Positions 45,601 to 54,285 of a stretch of DNA of 64,000 nucleotides are shown piece after piece; the stretch's first letter is position 1; the number at the start of each line of letters is the position of its first letter. The stretch lies in the NCBI GenBank assembly GCA_018268085.1, contig JAFDXE010000013.1, forward strand, positions 43,766 through 107,765. Direction: 5' to 3'. The notes beneath the pieces are model-generated. The model was not told where the DNA came from. It saw only the letters and a program-made list of their open reading frames with translations, and made no database searches. Made by a program: the position numbers and the translations under genes. The stretch is from Bacteroidota bacterium. GTDB lineage: Bacteria; Bacteroidota; Bacteroidia; Chitinophagales; Chitinophagaceae.

Positions 45601-45872
45601 TGTACACTGATGGTGGTTGTCCATTGCCCCCGTCCATCAGTTGGATTATTGTCTGTTGTAGCTATTTTCCGATAGCTCATGGTTCGGTAATCTGCATTGT
45701 AGGGTTCGGTATTGTATTCGTTCGGACTACCAACCCATTGAACAGGTTCGCCGCTGAAAACATTCTGTGCGAATGTTTCCGTGCCCGACAGGATCCATAA
45801 CAAACCGATAATCAGCACACTGATAAATACCGGCTGCCTGGTTTGTTGTGCGTGTAAAATTGGAATTTTCAT
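42678..45872 (-). CDS. Secreted repeat protein (InlB-like and PKD-like repeats) with T9SS sorting domain
   Basis: 1064 residues. A signal region with a hydrophobic core (VFISVLIIGLLWILSG) ends near TFAQ. Residues about 38-295 form a beta-rich head. Four units of about 70-74 residues follow, each with a core like VDGVSVGAVTSYTFSN followed by ANHTISATF, resembling the InlB B-repeat-like family. Then come four PKD-like units beginning ISGPKNVCP, IAGATSVCS, ISGPTNVCS and related. A Pro-rich linker (GGGPPPPPGPR) precedes the type A sorting domain YPNPAVNDF to CKLVKF. A close paralogue lies at 61722-64000. It is most likely a surface adhesin or filament. Confidence 0.9.
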   Translation of the reverse strand: MKIPILHAQQTRQPVFISVLIIGLLWILSGTETFAQNVFSGEPVQWVGSPNEYNTEPYNADYRTMSYRKIATTDNNPTDGRGQWTTTISVQNSGGNFTPVNMPGGAGNGWLLISGPSGNRFQNKWNFTGIGQGALNSINNVTLENGGEDMGLNMSTAGYYTFNMRDAGYANTEFYAGYTENIPVTVSRTGETLNTVTNGMTINITTSAAPSAGENVYVRYVLGTNDFSSGSAVIQAFGSGTSWSAEIPSQFCSTTVYYLVYTSTRTLNDIITDSESDRSLAAIRYDDNSGNNYSYTVSTVNILSSAGANGTITPPGNSSINCGDDVTFNITSNACYTIQDVVVDGISQGPVSTYTFNSVTGSHSISATFSASTFTIVASVNGIGNIPDPGPDPLAPCGSDRTYDIIPGACNSISDVLVDGISVGAVSSYTFTNIQANHTIQAIFVTTPYTITVNQAANGNISPGTGTVECGSNATYNITPDPCYSIQNVFVDGVPVGPVTAYTFTNVTAIHTITAVFELTTYSITATPGADGSITPAGSPVYNCGSTISYNITPDVCFHIVDVLVDGVSVGAVTSYTFSNINANHTISATFAFNATLSAPVISGPKNVCPFLGNNVQVTYTANAQGATNYNWILPPNVNLVSSTANSVTITFNTAFVAQANKQIRVTAVSPCGNSPLSILYLVTQSPGTASAIAGATSVCSIIGTNNAATYTINAVPGAATYTWTAPAGAVIQPHTPGANDTTISVIYNTGFSSGSITVQALNGCGSGNVRSLAITAPVPSTPSPISGPTNVCSYIAPTGTEVTYTVTNIAGMSYNWILPSGAIGVSGQGTNSISFTFPSGFVSGTISVTATNGCGTSGVRSISVTRLLPSAPGVITAVETQGCPDRIVHYSIPSMPANSTVILWIVPTSTGAVLVSGQGTTAIDVSYPPNAVVGVVSATSINDCGNSAVRSINVNLTDCGGGPPPPPGPRTARGNTTTNVNTAETMEVKLYPNPAVNDFRLQVLTAATEKIKVRITDMQGRTVKTLIVAANQATTLGSDLAPGTYIVETIQGSSVKTCKLVKF
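44090..44975 (-). repeat. Four tandem coding repeats of about 210-225 bp
   Basis: Protein units with the core YTF(T/S)N(I/V) and HTI(S/T)A repeat four times in the middle of the T9SS gene. At DNA level they are diverged, less alike than those at 63165-64000. Confidence 0.7.
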
Positions 45873-46258
45873 ATTTGCTTATTTAATTTTTGTATTTGAG
45901 ATAAACTGTGTTATTGAATGATTGAAAGCGGAAGAAAATAGCGGAAAAGCATAAACATCAGCATCAGCACTTTCATAAATTAAATATTATGTATAAAAGC
46001 TATTAAGCTGACTTAGTATATAGTTTTGGGGCATTGGATTGCTAATGTATGACATAGTCATTTAACTTGTTGGGATTTGCTGTCTTTTTTTAATATGACG
46101 GATCATTATTTTTCGCAACAATGCATTTCTGCCGCCGTATCAAAGTAAACAGTTTTTTCCAGGCATCAGTAAATATAAAATCAGCATCTAATAATTTCAG
46201 CACCGATCAGCCTTTCAGGAATATTTTCCATATATTTATTATCCAAAAAAAACTGCAG
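45873..46258. other. Divergent promoter region between two T9SS-type genes
   Basis: 386 nt between starts. TAGTTTTG at 46021-46028 matches the plus-strand -7 element and a small palindrome ATGAC-ATA-GTCAT lies at 46049-46061. No gene or RNA is evident. The open frame upstream of 46259 is treated as non-coding because the signal peptide starts at 46259. Confidence 0.45.
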
Positions 46259-49096
46259 ATGAGAATTTTTACTACCATCGTTCTTTTAACCTTATCCATT
46301 TTCGCAAAAGCCCAAACATTTTCATGGAGCGGAAATGAACATATAGCCGATATGTCAACCGTTACAGTGCCTATCAATGTTACCGGTTTAGGCAATGCTA
46401 TAAACAGCACGTTTGGCGTGGCGCATATTTGCCTGTACATCGAACACAGTTATGATGCTGATCTTACGATAACCTTGCAATCACCTTCCGGTACGCTCGT
46501 TACACTGCTTACCAACACCGGAGGAGCTGGAAATAATTTCACCGGAACCTGTTTGGGTATGGATGGTGTTTCTTTCCTGATTGCACAGCCACCCTATACT
46601 GGATTATTCTTCCCTGCGGGAGAAATAAATAGTTTTAATAACGGTCAGAATCCAAACGGAACCTGGACATTGAGCGTAACCGATGTATCTGCTCCCGATA
46701 CCGGAACATTATTAAGTGCAAGTATTGAATTTACCAACAACCCACCATTACAACCGGGCGTTCCAGGCTTGGGCGCTCCTGTAGGAACATATTTATGCGG
46801 AACATGTACCTGTCCGGAAGGACAGGCAGGATGCGATCTGTTACCAGACATGACTGCTTCCTATAAAGAAATCAATCAAAACCATACGGAAGAACCGGGT
46901 GTTTTGTATATATCTAATGCCACTCCTAATATTGGTTCAGGGCCGCTGGATATTTTTGGAATCGATTCCTGCTTCTGCGGTGGCACACACGTTCCCTGTA
47001 ATACAGTTTGCCCTACAGGTATACAACTTACACACGTAGTAAAGCAGCGTATCTATCAGAAGGTTCCCGGAAAAGATACGTTGAACTATTACGATCGTTT
47101 TGCAGGAACTATGACATTCCATCCTCAGCATGGTCATATTCACGTTGACAACTGGGCTAACTATACGCTTAGAACAGCAACATCAAATCCGGATGCAAGA
47201 ACATGGCCCATTATTGCAACCGGCACAAAGCAAAGCTTCTGCCTTGTTAACCTGGGTAATTGCGCCAACAATCCAGGCGAATGTGTTGCCAACGACGGAA
47301 GTACTGTTCTTACTGTCCCCAATTCAAATCTTGGATGGCATACCGGATGTAATCTTAACCAGGGAATATATCCAGGCATGTACGATGTGTACAGTCAGAA
47401 CCTGAACGACCCGATGCCTTTACTCAATGTATGTAATGGAAATTACTATATCGTATCTATCACTGATCCTGATAACCAGTTCCTGGAAAGTGATAAAGAA
47501 AATAACTGGATTGCCGTTCCGATAACACTCACGCAACAGAATGTTACGCCCGTGATTACACCGGGAGGCTCAACAGTATTTTGCCCGGGTGGATCGGTAA
47601 CACTCACTTCCAGTCCGGCCACAAACTATCTCTGGTCTACCGGGGAAACAACACAATCCATAACGGTTACAACTGCCGGCACTTACACTGTTTCGAGCAA
47701 CTGCGGAGCGGCATTAATGACTTCACAGCCAATTACCACGTCGCTCATCCCGGCTAACTCAACGGCTGATGTTGCGGTAGCGATCACTTCCGGAGATAAT
47801 CCAACCTGCCCCGGATCATATATTGAATTTCATGCTACTGCCTATAATGGTGGAAGTAACCCGGTATATCAATGGAAAGTAAATGGAAACAATGTTGGAA
47901 CCAATAGCCCGGTATATGCAACGAATACTTTAACCGACGGACAGGTTGTAACCTGCACACTAACGTCGAACATTAGCTGCCTGGTTAACCCGGTTGTAAC
48001 TTCTGCACCCATTACAATGACAGTTATCAGCGGTTCAACTCCTACAGGCGTTATTTCTATTTCAAACGGAACGAATCCAACCTGCCCGGGTAGTTCTGTA
48101 ACTTTTACTGCCAATGTTCCGGGAGGAACAAACCCAAGTTACCAATGGAAGGTAAACGGATCCAACGTAGGTACAAATTCAAATACATATACAACTACCA
48201 CGCTCACTAATGGACAACAGGTTAGTTGTGTGATCACTGCAAACAACAGTTGTTCAGGTTCTGCCATTATAGGAACTTCTACAACAGTAAATGATTACAG
48301 GAGTGATAACGGTGTTGCATACCCGACATATTATGGAAATGGAAGACAGCAATACCTCATATCGGCAGCGGAATTAAATGCACAGGGTTTTGTTTCCGGA
48401 AAAATCAATTCAATCTCTTTCAATGTGGCAGGCGGAATTGGAGATCCATCAACATTAAACGGCTATACGATTAAAATTGCACAAGTAGCAAATACTGCTT
48501 TAGCCGGTGCATTTTTAGCACCTGCTTTTACAACTGTTTTCGGTCCGGTAAATTATACGCCAACGCTGAACTCATGGAACAGGCACCAGTTTTCTACACC
48601 GTTTGATTGGGATGGTACTTCAAGTGTATTGATTGATATCTGTTTTTCCAACCAGGTGTATGGTAATGCAGCCTATACAAATTACCAGTCGGATGCGGCA
48701 TTTACTGCCAATGTATTTTACCAGGCGGATCTTCAACCAGGTGCAGGCGCCTGTACTGCTACTACCGTATCAGGAGGAGGTACGAAACGCCCGAATATGA
48801 AACTGGATATTGCACCAAAAAGTACGGTTACATCCAATATAATAACCATGACGGTTAACCCATCTGGTAATACATATACATTTACAGGTTCAGGTAACTG
48901 GAATGTTGCATCAAACTGGGCTAATAATACCATTCCACCTTCAACACTCGGACCGTGCGGCGAAATTATTGTTGATCCTGTTTCGGGAAATGAGTGCATT
49001 TTAAATGTACAACAAACAGTAATGTCGGGTGCTAAAATAACCGTGAAAGGAAATAAAAAATTCAGGGTTATGGGCAACCTTACTATCATACAGTAA
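46259..49096 (+). CDS. Secreted fusion: P-domain plus lysyl-oxidase-like domain plus Ig-like repeats
   Basis: 945 residues from ATG 46259, giving a signal peptide (MRIFTTIVLLTLSIFAKAQ). Residues about 25-160 are a proprotein-convertase P-domain (CLYIEHSYDADLTITLQSPS, NGTWTLSVTD). About 185-425 resemble lysyl oxidase: LLPDMTASY at the start, the His-rich FHPQHGHIHVDNWANYTLR as candidate copper site, and GIYPGMYDVY. Two near-identical Ig-like repeats follow (both NPTCPGS, then YQWKVNG, then GTNS). The last 60 residues (GNWNVASNWANN to LTIIQ) resemble the module found in the other giant proteins rather than a usual type A sorting domain. It may oxidise surface or matrix proteins; activity is inferred. 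Confidence 0.85.
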   Translation: MRIFTTIVLLTLSIFAKAQTFSWSGNEHIADMSTVTVPINVTGLGNAINSTFGVAHICLYIEHSYDADLTITLQSPSGTLVTLLTNTGGAGNNFTGTCLGMDGVSFLIAQPPYTGLFFPAGEINSFNNGQNPNGTWTLSVTDVSAPDTGTLLSASIEFTNNPPLQPGVPGLGAPVGTYLCGTCTCPEGQAGCDLLPDMTASYKEINQNHTEEPGVLYISNATPNIGSGPLDIFGIDSCFCGGTHVPCNTVCPTGIQLTHVVKQRIYQKVPGKDTLNYYDRFAGTMTFHPQHGHIHVDNWANYTLRTATSNPDARTWPIIATGTKQSFCLVNLGNCANNPGECVANDGSTVLTVPNSNLGWHTGCNLNQGIYPGMYDVYSQNLNDPMPLLNVCNGNYYIVSITDPDNQFLESDKENNWIAVPITLTQQNVTPVITPGGSTVFCPGGSVTLTSSPATNYLWSTGETTQSITVTTAGTYTVSSNCGAALMTSQPITTSLIPANSTADVAVAITSGDNPTCPGSYIEFHATAYNGGSNPVYQWKVNGNNVGTNSPVYATNTLTDGQVVTCTLTSNISCLVNPVVTSAPITMTVISGSTPTGVISISNGTNPTCPGSSVTFTANVPGGTNPSYQWKVNGSNVGTNSNTYTTTTLTNGQQVSCVITANNSCSGSAIIGTSTTVNDYRSDNGVAYPTYYGNGRQQYLISAAELNAQGFVSGKINSISFNVAGGIGDPSTLNGYTIKIAQVANTALAGAFLAPAFTTVFGPVNYTPTLNSWNRHQFSTPFDWDGTSSVLIDICFSNQVYGNAAYTNYQSDAAFTANVFYQADLQPGAGACTATTVSGGGTKRPNMKLDIAPKSTVTSNIITMTVNPSGNTYTFTGSGNWNVASNWANNTIPPSTLGPCGEIIVDPVSGNECILNVQQTVMSGAKITVKGNKKFRVMGNLTIIQ

Positions 49097-49114
49097 GCAC
49101 TCACAAATCAAGAT

Positions 49115-49154
49115 AAAAATCAAGGGCCTCATGAAAATGAGGCTTTTGATTTTT
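49115..49154. terminator. Bidirectional terminator
   Basis: AAAAATCAA and GCCTCAT (with a two-base bulge) pair with ATGAGGC and TTGATTTTT around loop GAAA. It lies between the convergent lysyl-oxidase-like and cheB genes. Confidence 0.9.
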
Positions 49155-49182
49155 ATGAACAATCCGTTTTATTTTAATTTTT

Positions 49183-49779
49183 TTATAGCGGAAAGGGTTT
49201 ACCTCCACAAATACTATTTACAAACAAATACAATTCTGCCGCAGGAATGATATCATCTGCCTCAACAACATCCAATGCATGTTTAGGCATAAAAGCTGAA
49301 ATTGCAGTAGCGGGATCCTGCACTACTACATAACCGCCGTATGATTTTATTTTCACTAATCCTGCGGCACCGTCGGCATTTGCACCGGAAAGTAATATGG
49401 CGGCGAGTTTGCTACGGTAAGTTTCGGCAGCGGTTTCGAAAGTTAAATCTATGGAGGGTCTTGAAAAATTTATACGTTCAGAACTATCGAGAGAGAAACT
49501 CCTGTCATTTTCGATTAAGAGATGATAATCCGGCGGACACACATAAATTGTTGCAGCAGCAATGGATTCCTTGTCTTCCGCCTCTTTTACCACACAATTT
49601 GTACGACCCGATAAAAGTTCAATGAGAAGGTTATCGTTATCGTCTTTTCGGTGCAAAACAATTACAATAGGAATTACTATCGATTCCAGCTTTTCAAGAA
49701 GCATTAATATCACTTCAAGACTTCCGGCAGATCCGGCCACCAGCAACAGATCACAGTTAATTTCCCTGTTGAATTTCAT
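49183..49779 (-). CDS. cheB: CheB-type methylesterase domain protein
   Basis: 198 residues: only the C-terminal methylesterase domain of CheB, without the receiver domain of the chemotaxis enzyme. Catalytic residues are present: Ser17 in AGSAGS, His43 in VLHRKD and Asp136 in GANADGAAG. It is translated 16 nt after cheR in an operon with two histidine kinases, not beside chemotaxis receptors. In such contexts CheB and CheR are thought to adjust a sensor kinase by reversible methylation of glutamates. It is also possible that it modifies another membrane protein. Confidence 0.9.
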   Translation of the reverse strand: MKFNREINCDLLLVAGSAGSLEVILMLLEKLESIVIPIVIVLHRKDDNDNLLIELLSGRTNCVVKEAEDKESIAAATIYVCPPDYHLLIENDRSFSLDSSERINFSRPSIDLTFETAAETYRSKLAAILLSGANADGAAGLVKIKSYGGYVVVQDPATAISAFMPKHALDVVEADDIIPAAELYLFVNSICGGKPFPL

Positions 49780-49795
49780 AATGCGATTGTTCTAA

Positions 49796-50626
49796 TTAAT
49801 CACTGTTTCGTTTACGCCAGATACGTTCCTTTTCATTCCATTGCGTATATCGATTAGCAATACCCGAAAATTTGATATGCTCTCTTGAACCCAATGCAAG
49901 AAAGCCCAGTTGTTCAATACTTGCATCAAAAAGGCTGAGCACTTTGTTTTGCAACTCCCGGTCAAAATAAATCAACACATTCCTGCAGAATAATAATTGA
50001 AATTCGTTGAATGAACCATCTGAAACAAGGTTGTGGGAAGCGAAGAGTATATTCTTCTTCAATGATTCATCAAATTTTGCGTAACCGTAATTGGCAGAAT
50101 AGTATGATGAAAAATCCTGTCTGCCCCCCGCTTTCAGGTAATTCTCAGAAAACAATTTCATTTGTTGTAAAGGAAACCGGCCTTCTTTCGCCGAAGCCAG
50201 TACTTTAGCGCTGATATCGGTTGCATAGATCATTGAGCGGTGCAATAAGTTCATTTCTTTCAGCATAATTGCCATTGAATATACTTCTTCGCCGGTTGAA
50301 CAGCCGGCATGCCAGATTCGGATAAAAGGTTTGGGTGACAATGCAGGTAAAATTTCATCCCGGATAGTTTTATAAAAAGATGGATCCCTGTACATTTCAG
50401 TAACGTTAACAGTGATCTCTTCTATAAATCGCTGCACATAGCGGCCATCCTGTTTTAACCTGCTGCTCAATTCATCTATTCCCTTGAGTTTGTCTATTGC
50501 CAGTATCCTGCTCACCCTCCTTTTAAATGAAGCACGGGCATAATTTGAAAAATTATATCCGTACCAATCTTCCAGGTTAATTACCAGGCGGTTTAATTCT
50601 TCATCGGTAAATTCCGGGCTGTTCAT
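49796..50626 (-). CDS. cheR: CheR-type protein-glutamate O-methyltransferase
   Basis: 276 residues. N-terminal CheR helical domain (about 1-75), then the conserved NVTEMYRDPSFY, the SAM-binding WHAGCSTGEEVYSMAI at 105-120, DISAKVLASAKEGRF and FCRNVLIYFD. It transfers a methyl group from SAM to glutamate side chains. The gap to the upstream hybrid kinase is 88 nt. No receptor with a methylated helix region is visible in the window, so its substrate may be the coiled coil of the neighbouring kinase. Confidence 0.93.
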   Translation of the reverse strand: MNSPEFTDEELNRLVINLEDWYGYNFSNYARASFKRRVSRILAIDKLKGIDELSSRLKQDGRYVQRFIEEITVNVTEMYRDPSFYKTIRDEILPALSPKPFIRIWHAGCSTGEEVYSMAIMLKEMNLLHRSMIYATDISAKVLASAKEGRFPLQQMKLFSENYLKAGGRQDFSSYYSANYGYAKFDESLKKNILFASHNLVSDGSFNEFQLLFCRNVLIYFDRELQNKVLSLFDASIEQLGFLALGSREHIKFSGIANRYTQWNEKERIWRKRNSD

Positions 50627-50714
50627 GTATATAATATATTCTTCCGGTGTTCAATTATTGATTCAATAGCATTTACTATCGGCCTTTTCACCAGCTACGG
50701 CTATTTCCGAAACA

Positions 50715-53008
50715 TTACTGCTTATCGTATAACCATACCCGTAATAATGATATCAACTGATCTGTATCAACAGGTTTAGTAATATAATCTGATGCGCCGG
50801 CCTGTATCGACTTTTCTTTATCGCCCGCCATAGCTTTTGCCGTAACGGCAATGATAGGAATTTTCTTAAACGCATGATTTTTACGAATGTAACGTGTGGT
50901 TTCAATGCCATCCATTTCCGGCATCATCATGTCCATCAATATCAATTGCACATCGTTGTTTGCCTCCAGTTGCCGAATTGCATCTTTTCCATCTATTGCG
51001 GTAATTACATTTACCTGGTATTGTTCCATAGCCCTGGTGAGTGCATAAATATTCCTTACATCATCATCAACCAGTAATACTTTTTTATCTTTAAGTACAT
51101 CAAAATAATGAACGGTCTTCCGGCTGCCTGTTTCCTTTACCACATGATGAAGAAAAAGTGATAGCTCATCTAAAATACGCCGGTACGAATGGGCTGTTTT
51201 AATTACAATACTGTCAGCAATCTTTTTCATCCGCACTTCATCAGAAGCTGTCATTACTTTGCCTGTGAAGATAATAATGGGCATTTGTTCAAGACCCTTT
51301 GTTTGTTTTATTGAAACAAGTATTTCCATTGGGCTGTTTCCCCATGATTCGAGGTTCAGGATTACACAATCGGCATTGCTTTCCAGCAATCCTGCCAGTG
51401 TATCTTCCCTGGTGGCCGCGATAATAACCTGTAATCCGTTCGATTCGAGGAAGTAACCGAGCGCTTTTGCGTGAACTTCATTTTCTTCTGCTATCAATAC
51501 CTTTCCTGTATAATGTGTAGACAATTGCTGTATCCGGTTAAAAACCTCCTGCATGCCCGAAGGAGAAACCGGTTTATTGATAAAATCGATAGCACCCAGG
51601 CTAAGGCTATGAAGTTTGAATTCCTGCGACGACATAACGTGTACGGGTATCTGCCTTGTGTCGTCACCTAACTTAAGCTGTTCCATTACTTCCCAGCCAT
51701 CCATTACCGGAAGGTACACATCCAGCAAAATTCCCACAGGTTTAAATTTACGAGCCAGTTCCACACCTTCATCCCCTCTTACCGCAACGATACCCTTATA
51801 TCCGTTTTTACGGGTAAAGTCGAGTAGTGTGCGGCCAAAAGCTGTATCATCTTCTATTATCAAAATCACTTTATCGCCTTCACGAATGGCATTCCTGTCG
51901 TCAGGAACATTTTCAGGGATTACCGCAGTTTTATAATTCCTCACATCGGTTGAGGTTTTTGGAGGAATGATTGATGTCTTTTGTTGTTCACTTTCCGCAT
52001 CTACAGTATTCCTGAATTCTTTGTTAATTGGAATACTTATACTAAACGTGCTACCGTCACCTTGTTTACTGTTAACCGAAATTTTTCCCCCCAGCAATTT
52101 CATTAGTTCACGGCTTATCGACAAGCCCAGACCGGTCCCGCCATAATTTCTTTTGGTTGAACCATCTTCCTGTTGAAATGCTTCGAAAATAAGTTCCTGC
52201 TTGTCTGCCGCAATTCCAATACCTGTGTCGGATACAGCGAATAAAACATGTGTATTATTTTGCCTGGAAATTTTTAACTGCACGGCACCTTGCTTTGTAA
52301 ATTTAAATGCATTAGATAAAAGATTTTTTAAGATCTGTTCCAGTCTCAGGATATCCGTTTCTATTATGTCGGGCACGTCGTTTCCAATTGAAATATTGAA
52401 AGTAATTTTTTTATCATCGGCCACCGGTGTGAATAATAATCGCATATCATCGATTACTGTTTTCATCGCAACCTGTTCAACATGCACATCCATTTTACCT
52501 GCTTCTATTTTAGATAGATCCAGGATTTCATCAATTAACGATAATAAACCATTCCCTGAACCCAGTATAACCCTTGCATATTCTACCTGGTCTTTTGTTA
52601 GATTTTGCTGTTTATTTTCTACCAGTAACCTGGATAGAAGTAAAATAGAATTCAAAGGCGTACGCAGTTCATGCGACATATTCGCCAGGAATTCAGATTT
52701 GTATTTCGAACTTTGTTCGAGTTGCATTGCCTTAATGGAGATATCTTTATTTTGTTCTGCGATGAGCTGGTTCCTTTCTTCGAGTAGCCGTGTCCGTTCT
52801 TCCAGTTCGCTGTTTGACTCCAGCAGTTCTTCCTGCTGCACTTTCAATTCTTCTTCCGAAACTTTTAATTTTTCCGATTGCGATTCCAGTTCTTCATTTA
52901 TACTTTCCAGTTCGCTATGTTGTGTAGCCAGTTCTTCAGCCTGCGCCTGTGTTTGCTGTAGTAAATCATTTAATTTATGGCGTATCTCGGCTGTATTGAT
53001 GGCGATGC
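50715..53008 (-). CDS. Hybrid sensor histidine kinase, 3' part (kinase and three receivers), interrupted by a frameshift
   Basis: The frame runs from near 53008 to the stop at 50715; the first plausible start within it is TTG at 52847, which would start inside the coiled coil and is probably not used. It contains a coiled coil, HisKA with the phospho-accepting His in NMSHELRTPLN, HATPase motifs (NLLSNAFKFT, DTGIGIA, GGTGLGLS) and three receivers. REC1 (ILLDVYLPVMDGWE) and REC3 (ILMDMMMPEMDGIE) have the Asp. REC2 (CVILNLESWG) has Asn in place of it. Joined to 52970-54274 it would make one protein of about 1186 residues. Confidence 0.85.
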
Positions 53009-54274
53009 CTGTTTTTCTGCAACCGCATCCAGGTATTCCATATGAACCGCTTCATAATGCTTCAATGAACCCAATAATAATACTGCTTTTAAATTATTTT
53101 CAAAGAACACCGGCACGCCCAGGATATGCCTTGGTATAATATTTCCAGCGGCATAATTTATTGTTATATCCGGATCTATTTCCTCCTTAATCGATATAAT
53201 TTTTTTTGCAATAAGTACCTGGCCTATCATTCCCTCCCCGGCGTTAATAAATTTTCTATCTGCCGGTGGAGCAAAGGAATACCCTTGAATAAATTCGAGT
53301 TTACCATTGAGGTAATGATAAAAACCTGCAATGCTGCTATTCGTAAATTCTACTATGTCATCCATTACGTTTTCGGCAATGGTATATATTGTTTGTTCGC
53401 CCAATAATTTTTCACTTGCCGAAGAAATGCCAGATTGCAACCATTCTTTTTGTGTAAGTAAGGAAAACGAATGATGAAGAGAAACCGTCATTTTATTAAG
53501 TGATGTAGCCAGTTCGCCAAGTTTATCTTCGAAACCTTCTTCCACACTTATTGTATAATCACCTGAAGAAACCTTTTCAGCAATCGCAGAAATAATATTT
53601 ATTCGTTCGTCTATTTCCCTGTCTTTTTCCTGCAAGGATTCCTGCAGTTGCTTTCTTTGATTGTAATCAGCGTTTAACCGTATTAAAGAAATAATCGTTA
53701 CCAGCAATGACAATAAAGAAGCAACTATGATGAACAAAGGCGTTCTTTGTGCGAATGCGTTGGATTGCTTAACCCTGTTACTTAATAAAACCGTTTCTTT
53801 ATTTTCCATTTCATTCACCAGTTGCCGGCAACGATCCATAAATATCTTACCGGATCTGAGATCTTCCATACTATATTCAAGACCCTTTCGCTTCTGATCG
53901 ATCAGTGATTGTAAAATGTTCATTCTTCCTTCTACGAGTTCAGTGAGTTTATGAAGGTTGGATTGTTGTTCTGAATTGTCTGCAGTTAAGTCAAGCAAAG
54001 ATTTAAGTTCTTCGTTCAACCTGTCCTTTGCGCCATTATACGGCTGAAGAAACTGTTCATCATTACTCAGTAAATATCCACGCTGGCCTGTTTCAGCATC
54101 TTTAAGTATTGAAATGGCATTTTCCATTTTACGGATCACCAGGCTTGTGTGATCTACCAGTTGCTGGCTTTCCAGTAAACGTTGAATACTGATATAGGAG
54201 GCTATGGAGCTGCCAAGTAACAATAATAGCGACAACCCATATCCTATAATGAGATTTCTTTTAAATGAATCCAA
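52970..54274 (-). CDS. Hybrid sensor histidine kinase, 5' part (CHASE3, HAMP, GAF), interrupted by a frameshift
   Basis: 434 residues as read, ending in a stretch (ASPSIQPRYAIN) that has no family meaning. Residues 5-30 are a membrane segment; about 38-175 are a CHASE3 sensor domain (DAETGQRGYLLSN); a second membrane segment lies near 180-198; a HAMP region with coiled coil follows; a GAF domain spans about 280-420. At the junction CAGGCATCGCC in the minus strand lacks one G, relative to what would read K-Q-G-I-A-I-N. Both halves are co-linear and adjacent, so this is one gene with a one-base deletion or a sequencing error. Translation starts 11 nt after the upstream kinase gene ends. Confidence 0.87.
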   Translation of the reverse strand: MDSFKRNLIIGYGLSLLLLLGSSIASYISIQRLLESQQLVDHTSLVIRKMENAISILKDAETGQRGYLLSNDEQFLQPYNGAKDRLNEELKSLLDLTADNSEQQSNLHKLTELVEGRMNILQSLIDQKRKGLEYSMEDLRSGKIFMDRCRQLVNEMENKETVLLSNRVKQSNAFAQRTPLFIIVASLLSLLVTIISLIRLNADYNQRKQLQESLQEKDREIDERINIISAIAEKVSSGDYTISVEEGFEDKLGELATSLNKMTVSLHHSFSLLTQKEWLQSGISSASEKLLGEQTIYTIAENVMDDIVEFTNSSIAGFYHYLNGKLEFIQGYSFAPPADRKFINAGEGMIGQVLIAKKIISIKEEIDPDITINYAAGNIIPRHILGVPVFFENNLKAVLLLGSLKHYEAVHMEYLDAVAEKQASPSIQPRYAIN

Positions 54275-54285
54275 GCGGGAAGTAT

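Noticed and set aside
52201..53139. A 312-codon plus-strand frame opposite the hybrid kinase
   Set aside because: Ser/Cys-rich sequence produced by reading a Glu/Leu-rich coiled coil in reverse; the minus strand encodes a recognisable kinase.
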